From contig JAJPHF010000118.1 in NCBI GenBank assembly GCA_021325365.1, positions 1 through 37,967 of the forward strand: 37,967 nt of DNA, read 5' to 3'. Within the stretch, counting starts at the first letter, position 1; the number at the start of each line of letters is the position of its first letter. Position numbers and translations under genes: made by a program. Source of the DNA: Pseudomonadota bacterium. Lineage in GTDB: Bacteria > Chloroflexota > UBA6077 > JAJPHF01. The notes under the pieces were generated by a model that was given only the letters and a program-made list of their open reading frames with translations, was not told the DNA's origin and did no database searches. Of the stretch, positions 1 through 7,461 are shown in pieces.

Positions 1-145
1 AGCCGTTTGCGCGCCAGGTGAGCGGCCAGCGTGTCGTAGGGGCGGCTCTCGTGGCCGCCCGCGGCCTGTGGCGCGGAATACTGCGAGCGCCACTGCCGCC
101 GCCCCGACGTCAGCTGACCGCTCAGTCTCACTGCACACCGCTGTA
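1..145. repeat. dispersed intergenic repeat, copy A
   Basis: This non-coding stretch resembles 36926-37047 in the same orientation. The first 45 bases align without gaps with 8 mismatches, and the next 23 bases with 5. Similarity returns at the far end, where both carry GACCGCTC followed by CCGCTGTA. Each copy holds a short palindrome built on GTAGGGGCGG and CCGCCC. Copy A is about 23 bases longer in the middle. It ends just before the ribosome-binding site of the gene at 163, so it may supply a promoter or leader. It probably continues upstream of the window. Confidence 0.6.
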
Positions 146-162
146 GGCGCGCGAGGAGCACG

Positions 163-882
163 ATGCAGTCTCTACGGAGCATCTGGTGGCGATTAGGCAT
201 CTCCCTCTGTGCCACGGCACTCGTCTACCTCCACGTCGGCCAGTGGTCCACCGCGGCAGCGCAGGCCGGGGCAGAGCCGACCCTCTCGGCTCCCCCGGCG
301 TCGGCGTCGTCCACACCGGTTGCCGTCCCTGCAATGCCGACCCCTCCGGCGCTGCCTCCTCTGCCCACGAGTCGAGAGTTCCAGCAGTTCGTGACCACGA
401 TGCCCTACTGTGATCCGGGGGAAACCGGTAGGCCCAGTCCGTTCCCCAACGTAAGCGGCTGCAGACTCATCGGTGCCCCCGCGAATATCGGCTGCGAGAT
501 CCCTCCCTGCCCCGAACCCGCTGTCCTACCGGACCCACCGTCGGGCGTGACCGACGAGCAGTGGGCGGAGCAGCTCGCGCGCACGCGCCTGACAGACGTA
601 GCCGGTGAGCAAGCCATCGCGCAGGCGCGGGTGGAGGTGCAGCCCACGGCAGGCGGGTGGCACGTCGTCTTCTCCGACACGCAGGCCTCGTGCGCCTTTG
701 GTGGCAACTGGTGGGACGGCGTCTGTCAGAGCGGCGCAGCGCCGGGGCCTGACGGCGCGGGGCTATGCTGGCCGGTGTACCAGGCCGTCTGGGCAAACGT
801 CGAGCATGGCATGAACGGATGGACGATCCGTCAATTTGGGGCCTACCCCAATGGCAGCGTTACGTGCAGAGCGGTTGACTAG
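163..882 (+). CDS. secreted Cys-rich protein of unknown function
   Basis: This 239-aa protein is not recognised as a known family. The N-terminus has basic residues, a hydrophobic stretch at about residues 11-22 and an AAAQA-G site near residue 35, so export is likely. Residues 38-70 form a Pro/Ala/Ser/Thr-rich linker. The folded part (about 72-239) has eight cysteines (83, 100, 111, 116, 177, 188, 202, 235), consistent with four disulfides outside the cytoplasm. Two Trp-rich patches (GNWWDG, about 181-186, and MNGW, about 217-220) could bind carbohydrate or peptidoglycan, but that is a guess. The ATG follows GAGGAG by four bases. The gene stands alone and converges on the murG-like gene. Confidence 0.75.
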   Translation: MQSLRSIWWRLGISLCATALVYLHVGQWSTAAAQAGAEPTLSAPPASASSTPVAVPAMPTPPALPPLPTSREFQQFVTTMPYCDPGETGRPSPFPNVSGCRLIGAPANIGCEIPPCPEPAVLPDPPSGVTDEQWAEQLARTRLTDVAGEQAIAQARVEVQPTAGGWHVVFSDTQASCAFGGNWWDGVCQSGAAPGPDGAGLCWPVYQAVWANVEHGMNGWTIRQFGAYPNGSVTCRAVD

Positions 883-890
883 GCGGATGC

Positions 891-910
891 CTGGCGCCCC
901 CGGGCGCCAG
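891..910. terminator. hairpin between convergent genes
   Basis: CTGGCGCC and GGCGCCAG form a perfect 8-bp stem around the tetraloop CCCG. It lies just after the stop at 882 and before the stop of the opposing gene at 965, so it could end transcripts from both sides. There is no T tract, so intrinsic termination is uncertain. Confidence 0.45.
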
Positions 911-964
911 CCGGCACGAGATCGCCCCGCAAGTCCGGCCCATTCGTGAGTGCTGCCACGCCCG

Positions 965-2035
965 TCAGCGCCGCGCGGCCATCTCGACCAGCAGCGCCGC
1001 CAGCCGATCGGCGGCGTCGATGGGGAACAGGCGGCGCGCGGCGGCGGCAAGCGCCGCCCGGGCAGGCGCGTCGGCGAGCAGCGCCCCCGCGAGTGCGACC
1101 AGGCGCTCGGGTGTGAGATCGGCCTGCGCAACGACCCGGGCGGCGCCGGCGCGGGCCGCGGCGCGCGCGTTGGCCGCCTGGTGCGAGTCGGGCATCGGCA
1201 CCAGCACCATCGGCTTCCCGAGCACCGCCAGCTCGCTGACGGTGCCGAGTCCCGCGCGGCTGATGACCAGATCGGCGGCCGCCAGCGCGTGCTTCATCTC
1301 GTCCACCAGGAACTCGTGCGCCTGGTAGCGGGGGCTAGAGCGGGCGGGCGGCACGGCGCGCCCGCGGCCGGTCAGGTGGATGACCTGGCACCGCTCGACC
1401 AGCGCGGGGACCGCGGCGGCCACGCGCTCGTTTAGGCCGAGCGCGCCGGTGCCACCGCCGGTCACGAGCAGCGTGGGCACATCCGGCTCTAGCCCGAACA
1501 GCGCGACGGCCCGCTCGCGGTCGCCCGTCAGCACGTCGGCGCGCACGGGGTTGCCGACGACGACCGTGCGGCGGCGCGGGAAGTGCGCCCGCGACTCAGG
1601 AAAGGCCACGCTGACCCGCCGCGCGAACGGCACCAGCAAGCGGTTCGCTAGCCCCGGCTCGACGTCTTGCTGGTGGATCAGCACCGGCACGCCGCCCAGC
1701 GCGGCCGCCACGAGCGGCGGCACGGCCGCGAAGCCGCCGGCGCCGAACGCCACGTCCGGCCGGAAGCGCCGCACGATGCCGGCCGCCTGTGCGACGCCCA
1801 GCGGCACGCGGCCGGCGTCGATCACGTTCTGCCAGTCGACGTAGCGGCGCAGCTTGCCGGTAGACACGGCCACGAACGGCACCCCGGCCGCCTCGGCCAG
1901 CGCCCGCTCGGGCCCGCTGGCCGTGCCCACGAGCAGGAACTCGGCCTCGGGCGCCCACCGCCGCAGCGCCTCGGCCACCGCCAGCACCGGCGTCGCCGAC
2001 CCGCCCGATCCCCCGCCCGCCAGTAGCACTCGCAT
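965..2035 (-). CDS. murG: MurG-like UDP-GlcNAc glycosyltransferase
   Basis: This 356-aa GT-B protein matches MurG, the membrane-associated enzyme that adds GlcNAc to lipid I to make lipid II. Visible marks are a Gly-rich N-terminal loop (residues 7-16), a GNPVR motif near the domain junction, VTGGGTGAL in the C-terminal Rossmann domain, and a nucleotide-sugar site with SRAGLGTVSEL and DSHQAANA. Length is normal for MurG. The odd point is residue 13: MurG normally has His in GGTGGH, but here the codon is TCG (Ser). The rest of the mur/fts cluster is absent nearby. It may therefore be a diverged lipid II synthase or a paralogue acting on another UDP-sugar. The ATG at 2035 directly opens the conserved N-terminus. 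Confidence 0.75.
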   Translation of the reverse strand: MRVLLAGGGSGGSATPVLAVAEALRRWAPEAEFLLVGTASGPERALAEAAGVPFVAVSTGKLRRYVDWQNVIDAGRVPLGVAQAAGIVRRFRPDVAFGAGGFAAVPPLVAAALGGVPVLIHQQDVEPGLANRLLVPFARRVSVAFPESRAHFPRRRTVVVGNPVRADVLTGDRERAVALFGLEPDVPTLLVTGGGTGALGLNERVAAAVPALVERCQVIHLTGRGRAVPPARSSPRYQAHEFLVDEMKHALAAADLVISRAGLGTVSELAVLGKPMVLVPMPDSHQAANARAAARAGAARVVAQADLTPERLVALAGALLADAPARAALAAAARRLFPIDAADRLAALLVEMAARR

Positions 2036-2263
2036 ACCGCGTTCCCCGCTAGCCGCTGCTATGCCGTCCTTCTCCCATTATCCTCTGGCCGGCCACCCCG
2101 TCCCGGGCCGGTCGTCCCCGCGACGTTCGCCCCCGACGTAGCGCCACACCACCGCGAATGTGCGACAATGGGGGCGCGCGGCGGGCGCCGCTGCCCTGGC
2201 GGGGGCGGCTGTCTGGCACGCTGCTTGCACCGCGGAGCGAGCACACGGGGGGCCGGAGGAGTG

Positions 2264-3886
2264 ATGCGAGTCGTGCGTCTGTTCGCTGCCAGGCCGTATT
2301 GCGCGCTTGCCGTCGTCTGCGCCGTCGCGCTCGTCGCGCTCGCCGCCTGCGCGCAGAAGCCGCCGCCCACGCTGACCACCGCGCTAGCCGACCAGGCGCG
2401 CGACGTGGCGGTGGACGACCCCCTGGCCGTGACGACCACGGGAGCCGTGTTGGACCGCATCACTTTGGAGCGCATCGACACGGCCGCCCCGGCGCCCCAG
2501 TTCAGCGCGGACGAGTCGCGGGCGCAGCTTACGGCGCCGCTCGCGCCCGACGCGCGCTACCGCTTGACGGCCGAGGCCCACGCGCTCTCGGACGCCCCGC
2601 GCCCCCCCTGGCAGGCGCCGGAGACGATCGCGCTCACCCTGACCCGCGAGTTCAGCACCGTCCACGCCCCCGTCCTGCAAGCGCCAAGCGAGCCGCTCAC
2701 AGCCTACCGCGGCAAGCCGATTGACCTGCGCTTCTCCGAGCCGCTCGCCCAAGTCCGCCTGGCCGACGCGCCGGCCGGCGCGCGCGGTTACGTCGCGGAC
2801 GACCCGCATGTCTTCCGTGTCGAGTTCGGCGACCTGGCGCCGGGCGAGGACTTCGCGCTCCAGCTAACCGACGTGCGCGGCCGCAACGGCGCCCCGGGGG
2901 CAGACCAGACGCTAGCCGTCCGCACGCCCGAGGCGGTCGACCTCATGGCCGTGAACGGCGTCGCGCCAGGCGACCGCGTCGTCGTGCCGCCCGGCGCCCC
3001 CGTGGCGCTGGAGTGGAGCGCGCCCCTTACGACGCTGCGGTACCGCCTGGCGGATAAGCCCGTCTCCTGGACCGGCGCGCCTACCAACCGGATCGACCTG
3101 CCGCTCACCCTCGACCAGGGCCAGTCGCGCACCCTCGAGATCGAGGACGCCGTCGACGCCGACGGTGGCTGGCTGCCCAGTCCGATGAAGCTCGAGCTGG
3201 CCGCGCCGGAGCCGCTGCGCCTGGCCGCCATGTGGCCCGAGGATGGCGCCACCGGGATCAGCCCCGATGGCGATCCAACCTTCCGCTTCAGCGAGCCGGT
3301 CGCCTCGCGCGACGCGGTCGAGTCGGCGATCAGCTTCGATCCGCCCATCCCCGGCAAGTGGGAGTGGCTGGCTCCGAACAAGCTCCACTTCCTGCCCGAC
3401 GGCCAGTTCCCGCACGAGAGCCGCGTGACGGTCCACATCCAGGGCGGCCCAACCGGCCCGGTCGGCGCGTCGGGCAGCTACCTGGCGGAGCCGGTCACCA
3501 GCAGCTTCCAGACCGGCAAGCTGAAGACGATCGAGGTCTGGCTCGGCCAGCAGCGGATGGTGCTCACCGAGGACGGCGAGGTCGTCCACCAGTTTCCCGT
3601 CGCCACGGGCGTGAAGGGCGCCGAGACGCCGCCGGGCACCTACAGCGTGCTCTACAAGATGCCGATCGCGCGCTTCGTCGGCACCAATCCGAACGGCTCC
3701 CACTACGACATCCCCGACGTCCACTGGGTGCTGCCGTTCTACGGCGACTACACGATCCACGGCGCGTACTGGCGGCACAACTTCGGCACGCCCGGCTCGG
3801 CGGGCTGCGTGAGCCTGACCGACGCGAACGCGAAGGTCGTCTACGACTGGGCCGACGTGGGCACGCGCGTGGAGATCCATCCCTAG
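2264..3886 (+). CDS. L,D-transpeptidase (YkuD) lipoprotein with Ig-like domains
   Basis: The predicted product is 540 aa. It starts with a lipoprotein signal whose lipobox is LAAC, so it should be anchored on the outer face of the membrane. Residues of about 60-400 look like Ig/SbsA-type beta domains; the segment with DGATGISPDGDPTFRFSEPV is typical. The last about 120 residues are a YkuD domain starting near IEVWLGQQRMVL, with catalytic His about 499 and Cys about 515 in HGAYWRHNFG...SAGCVSL. The family cross-links peptidoglycan through meso-DAP-type residues or attaches proteins to it. GGAGGA at 2255-2260 precedes ATG 2264; an adjacent GTG at 2261 and an upstream in-frame codon at 2168 are less likely starts. 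Confidence 0.87.
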   Translation: MRVVRLFAARPYCALAVVCAVALVALAACAQKPPPTLTTALADQARDVAVDDPLAVTTTGAVLDRITLERIDTAAPAPQFSADESRAQLTAPLAPDARYRLTAEAHALSDAPRPPWQAPETIALTLTREFSTVHAPVLQAPSEPLTAYRGKPIDLRFSEPLAQVRLADAPAGARGYVADDPHVFRVEFGDLAPGEDFALQLTDVRGRNGAPGADQTLAVRTPEAVDLMAVNGVAPGDRVVVPPGAPVALEWSAPLTTLRYRLADKPVSWTGAPTNRIDLPLTLDQGQSRTLEIEDAVDADGGWLPSPMKLELAAPEPLRLAAMWPEDGATGISPDGDPTFRFSEPVASRDAVESAISFDPPIPGKWEWLAPNKLHFLPDGQFPHESRVTVHIQGGPTGPVGASGSYLAEPVTSSFQTGKLKTIEVWLGQQRMVLTEDGEVVHQFPVATGVKGAETPPGTYSVLYKMPIARFVGTNPNGSHYDIPDVHWVLPFYGDYTIHGAYWRHNFGTPGSAGCVSLTDANAKVVYDWADVGTRVEIHP

Positions 3887-3907
3887 CTGTCCTCCATCTG
3901 CCCCACA

Positions 3908-3946
3908 GAAGAGGCGAGCCCACCGCACGAGTGGGCTCGCCTCTTC
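3908..3946. terminator. strong bidirectional hairpin
   Basis: A perfect 16-bp inverted repeat (3908-3923 with 3931-3946) encloses a 7-base loop. The stem ends CTCTTC and is followed by GTTGTCT. It sits 20 bases after the L,D-transpeptidase stop and before the stop of the opposing Hsp20 gene, as expected for a shared terminator of convergent genes. Confidence 0.8.
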
Positions 3947-3989
3947 GTTGTCTCGGCCGATCAGGCGACGCGGCGCCCCGCGAAATCCC

Positions 3990-4625
3990 CTACGTCCGCT
4001 CGGGCGTCCACGAGGGCGGGTCGCTGGCGGGGAACGACTCCATCGACGCTTCCTCGACAGTATCCACCTTGTCGTGGGGGATGGGCGGCGCCCCCGTCCC
4101 GCCGGGCGCAGCGTTCGGCGCGGCGGCCGGCACGGCGGCGCCGAGCGGCGCGCTCGGCGGCAGATCGCTCAGGCTGCTCTCGGCGCCACCGCCCACGCGG
4201 ATCTTGCGCGGTTGCGCCGCGGCGGCCTTCGGCAGGCTCAAGCTCAACACGCCGTTCGTGTAGCTCGCCTGGGCCGCGTCCACGTCGACCGGCCCGGGCA
4301 GCGTGAGCGTCCGCTCGACCGTGCCAGTGCGTCGCTCGTGCAGCAGCCAGCGGGCGCCCGACCCGATCTCCTCGGCCTTGCGCTCGCCGCGAATCGTCAG
4401 CGTCTCGCCCTGCACCGACAGATGTACGTCGTCGGGCTGCACGCCCGGCAGCGACGCGCGAATCAGATAGCGATCGCCCGCGTCGGCCACGTCGAGCAGG
4501 ATCGGCTCGCCGGTGGCCGAAGCCACCGCGTGGCCCGCTCGCACGAAGCTCTCCTGGAACAGGCGCTCCATCGCGTCGCGCAGACTAAGCATCTCGCTCA
4601 TGGGGCCCCAGCGTTCGGTTGCCAT
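3990..4625 (-). CDS. Hsp20 small heat-shock protein with long tail
   Basis: The product is a 211-aa holdase chaperone of the alpha-crystallin family. The alpha-crystallin domain spans about residues 40-135, with RASLPGV, IRGER and NGVLSLSLPK (124-133). A KIRV motif at 141-144 is the I-x-I/V element that docks between dimers. Unusually, about 65 residues follow: an Ala/Pro-rich linker, then EEASMESFPASDPPSW (about 191-206). That tail resembles a short conserved motif otherwise seen in small free-standing bacterial proteins of unknown role. The start is ATG 4625 after GGAGAGAGG; the frame stays open upstream but without conserved sequence. Confidence 0.88.
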   Translation of the reverse strand: MATERWGPMSEMLSLRDAMERLFQESFVRAGHAVASATGEPILLDVADAGDRYLIRASLPGVQPDDVHLSVQGETLTIRGERKAEEIGSGARWLLHERRTGTVERTLTLPGPVDVDAAQASYTNGVLSLSLPKAAAAQPRKIRVGGGAESSLSDLPPSAPLGAAVPAAAPNAAPGGTGAPPIPHDKVDTVEEASMESFPASDPPSWTPERT

Positions 4626-4831
4626 GGCACCCTCTCTCCAATCCCGTGGTCGCGGCCGCCGGCCATTCTCGGCCCCCGCACGAAAGACGAGCGGCTTGCC
4701 TCCGCCGCGGCTCCCGACCTCGCCACTCGCTCGGTTCAACCCCACCGCGGCCCCGCGGGCCGCGTCGCGGCAGCCGCTCGCTCCCAGGGTGCAGGTTGCG
4801 TGCCAGGCGCCCCGACACGCGCGCGCCGCGC

Positions 4832-5212
4832 TCACGCGAGCGGCGCCTCATAGCGCGCCCAGGCTGTGGGCGTCTCGACCAGCGTGACCGCTAGCTCCGC
4901 GCCCGGCCGCGCGCCCAGCAGGCCGCACAGCCGGCGATGCACGTACTCGCACAGCACTTCGGTCGTGCTGTTGCGGTCCCGAAACTCGTCAAGCTCGTCC
5001 AGGTTGCGGTAGGCCAGCGGCGCCAGCGTCTCGCGCAGCGCCTCGGTCAGGCGCCCGATGTCCACCACGATGCCGTCGGCGTCGAGCGTTGGCGCCCGCA
5101 CCTCGACGCGCACCTCGTAGGTCGCGCCGTGCAGCCGCTGTGCCGGCCCGAAGACGGCGCCGCGCAGGCTGTGCGCGATCATAACGTGATCGGAGACGCC
5201 CACCGCGTACAT
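4832..5212 (-). CDS. 6-pyruvoyl-tetrahydropterin synthase / QueD family protein
   Basis: This 126-aa protein has the T-fold signatures of COG0720: VMIAHSL, a HG..Y segment, DADGIVVDIGRL, LAYRNLDEL and RNSTTEVLCEYV. In QueD (queuosine precursor synthesis) and PTPS, zinc is held by three His, including both of HGH. Here the motif is HGAT, so one ligand is missing. The variant with FGPAQRLHGATY resembles an actinobacterial and chloroflexal branch of the family, so this looks like a subfamily trait and not decay. Substrate is uncertain. GAGGAGAGCGAG precedes the ATG. It lies upstream of hsp20 on the same strand with a 206-base gap, so co-transcription is not assured. Confidence 0.75.
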   Translation of the reverse strand: MYAVGVSDHVMIAHSLRGAVFGPAQRLHGATYEVRVEVRAPTLDADGIVVDIGRLTEALRETLAPLAYRNLDELDEFRDRNSTTEVLCEYVHRRLCGLLGARPGAELAVTLVETPTAWARYEAPLA

Positions 5213-5313
5213 CTCGCTCTCCTCGGCCCTGTGTCAGCAGCGCGGGCCGCGCCATTCTACCAGCCGCTGCCGCGGCCCCTCGGCTACCGCCCGAGTGCGC
5301 GTATGCGCCACTG

Positions 5314-5322
5314 TGCCATAAT
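5314..5322 (+). promoter_or_regulatory. extended -10 promoter candidate
   Basis: TGCCATAAT matches an extended -10 (TGn plus CATAAT) and sits 35 bases before the ATG of the LLM oxidoreductase, in the divergent gap between it and the 6-PTPS homologue. No clear -35 is seen, as is usual for extended -10 promoters. Confidence 0.5.
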
Positions 5323-5357
5323 GCCAGTAATTGACCGCGAAGCCCGAGGGAGGCGCG

Positions 5358-6530
5358 ATGGAGTTCTACTTCTTTCACCTGATGCCCTATCCCTACCTGC
5401 CCGCCGACTTCTACGACCGCTACGACTCGGCCTGGGTAACGCCCCCCAATGCGCTGTTCGACCCGCCGCGGGGCACCGAGCTGTACAACCGCTACCTGGA
5501 CGAGATGATCTACGCCGAGCAGCTCGGCTGGGACGGCGTCTGCGTGAACGAGCACCACCAGACCGCCTACGGCCTCATGCCCGCCCCGAACCTAATGGCC
5601 GCCATCCTCGCCCGGCAGACCAAGCGCGTCCGCATCGCCATCCTGGGCAACGCCGCGCCGCTCTACGATCAGCCGCTGAAGGTGGCGGAAGAGGTGGCGA
5701 TGATCGACGTCATCTCGGGTGGCCGCGTGATCGCCGGCTTCGTGCGCGGCGTCGGCTGCGAGTATTTCTCGTTTAGCGAGAGCCCCGCCTTCTCGCGCGA
5801 ACGGTTCGACGAGGCGGTCGCGCTCATCCTGCGCGCGTGGACCGAGAACGGCCCGTTCAGCCACCACGGCCAGCACTACCAGTTCCGTTACGTCAATCCC
5901 TGGCCGCAGCCGGTGCAGAAGCCGCACCCGCCCGTGTTCGTCCCCTCCACCGGCAGCGTGGAGACGCTGGAGTGGGCGACCGAGGCGCGCTTCCCGTTCA
6001 TCCGCGTCTACGACGAGGTGGCCGCCGTGCAGCGGATGTTCGAGGACTACCGCGAGCGCGCCGCGCGGCGCGGCTGGGAGGCCGGCCCGGAGCACCTCGG
6101 CTGGATGGTGCCCGTCTACGTGGGCGAGACCGACGCGCAGGCGCAGGCCGAGGCCGAGCGGCACATCCTGTACCTGTTCCGCGAGCTGACCAAGCGGCCG
6201 ATCCAGATGCTCATGCCCCCCGGCTACAGCAGCCCCCAGTCGATGGCGCGCTTCGCCGAAAACCTGCTCAAGCGGCGCGATGCGGGCAAGCGCACCTACG
6301 AGGAGATGCAGGACAAGGGCTTCATCGTCTTCGGCAGCGCGGAGACGGTGCGCCAGCGGCTGCTCGACTACCAGCAGCGGCTCGGATTCGGCAAGCTGGT
6401 CACGCTGCTCCAGTTCGGCAGCCTGCCGGCCGACTTGACGCGGCAGAACATGGAGCGCTTCGCCCGCGAGGTCATGCCCGCCCTTCGGCCCGTCGGCGTA
6501 GCCGCAGCTCCCGCGACGGCGGCTCGCTAG
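5358..6530 (+). CDS. LLM-class flavin-dependent oxidoreductase
   Basis: The 390-aa product belongs to the bacterial luciferase-like monooxygenase fold, TIM-barrel enzymes that use FMN or F420. Family marks include CVNEHHQTAYG, an ILGNAAPLYDQPLKVAEEVAMIDVISGGR stretch, and GFVRGVGCEYFSF. The C-terminal part shows a typical helical region ending with FGSAETVRQRL. Substrate cannot be read from sequence and there is no catabolic neighbour. The ATG at 5358 is preceded by GAGGGAGG at a good distance. It converges on the NUDIX gene. Confidence 0.85.
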   Translation: MEFYFFHLMPYPYLPADFYDRYDSAWVTPPNALFDPPRGTELYNRYLDEMIYAEQLGWDGVCVNEHHQTAYGLMPAPNLMAAILARQTKRVRIAILGNAAPLYDQPLKVAEEVAMIDVISGGRVIAGFVRGVGCEYFSFSESPAFSRERFDEAVALILRAWTENGPFSHHGQHYQFRYVNPWPQPVQKPHPPVFVPSTGSVETLEWATEARFPFIRVYDEVAAVQRMFEDYRERAARRGWEAGPEHLGWMVPVYVGETDAQAQAEAERHILYLFRELTKRPIQMLMPPGYSSPQSMARFAENLLKRRDAGKRTYEEMQDKGFIVFGSAETVRQRLLDYQQRLGFGKLVTLLQFGSLPADLTRQNMERFAREVMPALRPVGVAAAPATAAR

Positions 6531-6550
6531 CCCGGCCGCCGCGGCCGGGC
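6530..6550. terminator. hairpin between convergent genes
   Basis: GCCCGGCC and GGCCGGGC pair around a 5-base loop, starting at the last base of the LLM stop codon and ending just before the NUDIX stop at 6554. It probably serves both genes; there is no T tract. Confidence 0.5.
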
Positions 6551-6553
6551 GGC

Positions 6554-7036
6554 TCAGCGACGCTCGGCGCTCCAGCGGGCGATGATGGCCTGGTCGTGGG
6601 GGAAGGCGAGCGGCGGCAGCGCGTCGGGGGCAAACCAGCCGACCTCCGACACCTCCGGCCCAGCCATCGCCTCGCCCTGCGCGTGGTCGGCGGTGTAGAC
6701 GACCAGCACAACCGGGTTGCCCCGGTCGCTGTACACGCCGAACAGCGCGTCGATGCGCACGGTAAGCCCCGTCTCCTCCTGCACCTCGCGCGCCGCCGCC
6801 TCTTCGAGCACCTCGCCGCGATTCACGTAGCCCGAGGGGAATGACCACTTGCCGAGCCCCGGCTGGATCGCGCGCCGGTTGAGCAGCAGCTTGCCGTCGC
6901 GCCCCACGAGCACGGCGACCGCGACCTTCGGGTCCTCGTAGTAGGTCCAGCCGCACGCCGGGCAGACGGGGCGCTGGTAGCCCTCCATCTCGCGCGTGCC
7001 GAGCGGCGTCGCGCAGTGCGGGCAGTATTTAACCAT
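6554..7036 (-). CDS. NUDIX hydrolase with N-terminal zinc ribbon
   Basis: A 160-aa protein begins with a zinc ribbon (Cys5, Cys8, Cys25, Cys28) followed by a NUDIX domain. The NUDIX box is complete: G69-x5-E75-x7-R83-E84-V85-x-E87-E88-x-G90-L91. This enzyme superfamily cleaves nucleoside diphosphates linked to another group. The N-terminal ribbon resembles that of NudC-type NADH pyrophosphatases, but the protein is much shorter and lacks the NudC-specific downstream motif, so substrate is open. It follows the 45-aa basic gene at 7064-7201 by 27 bases and is probably its operon partner. Confidence 0.87.
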   Translation of the reverse strand: MVKYCPHCATPLGTREMEGYQRPVCPACGWTYYEDPKVAVAVLVGRDGKLLLNRRAIQPGLGKWSFPSGYVNRGEVLEEAAAREVQEETGLTVRIDALFGVYSDRGNPVVLVVYTADHAQGEAMAGPEVSEVGWFAPDALPPLAFPHDQAIIARWSAERR

Positions 7037-7063
7037 CGCGCGCTCCGACGATCCCGCGCCCGC

Positions 7064-7201
7064 CTATTGGGCGGCGGGCGCCCGCGGCGCCGCTGCCGCC
7101 TTGCGCGGACGCGACTGGCGGCGCAGACGCTCGAAATACGCGTCGCGCTGCTTGCCCTGCGCGATCTTCTGGTCCTTGGTCGCCTTCGCTCGGGTCGCCA
7201 T
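7064..7201 (-). CDS. small basic protein, 45 aa
   Basis: Reading the minus strand from CAT 7199-7201 gives a clean 45-codon frame ending in TAG. The product starts MATRAKATKDQKIAQG and is very rich in Lys, Arg, Gln and Ala, with a predicted helical middle and an Ala/Pro tail. GAGGAG precedes the ATG by six bases. It lies 27 bases upstream of the NUDIX gene on the same strand. I do not recognise the family. The charge suggests nucleic-acid or ribosome binding, which is inference only. Confidence 0.6.
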   Translation of the reverse strand: MATRAKATKDQKIAQGKQRDAYFERLRRQSRPRKAAAAPRAPAAQ

Positions 7202-7355
7202 GCTACGCTCCTCACCGCGGCCCTGTCGCCGGGCCGCCTGATGCTCGTTAGCCGAGAGATGTCGCGCGTTGCTCTACGTTATACGGCATCCGGGTGGGGC
7301 GGCTCGGCCCGGGCGCTCGTGCGCGCGCTGTGACCCGCCGGACCGCCGCGATCCG

Positions 7356-7385
7356 TTGACACCGCATTCCGCGCGCCCCTACAAT
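7356..7385 (+). promoter_or_regulatory. sigma-70-type promoter, near consensus
   Basis: TTGACA (7356-7361) is followed after 18 bases by TACAAT (7380-7385). Transcription would start near 7392. That rules out the in-frame ATG at 7384, which lies inside the -10, and points to GTG 7462 as the start of the C39-like peptidase gene. Confidence 0.8.
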
Positions 7386-7461
7386 GCCACTGTTTTCCAG
7401 CCCGTGGCGCCGCCCTCCCGGGCGCGTCGGCCGCGGCTGCGTTCGCGACGCGGGGCACGCC

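Noticed and set aside
2912..3928. A long minus-strand frame opposite the L,D-transpeptidase gene
   Set aside because: The sense frame has lipobox and YkuD motifs; the antisense frame has none.
5592..6956. A 454-codon minus-strand frame across the LLM and NUDIX genes
   Set aside because: It crosses two well-supported genes and shows only compositional Arg/Ala/Gly sequence.
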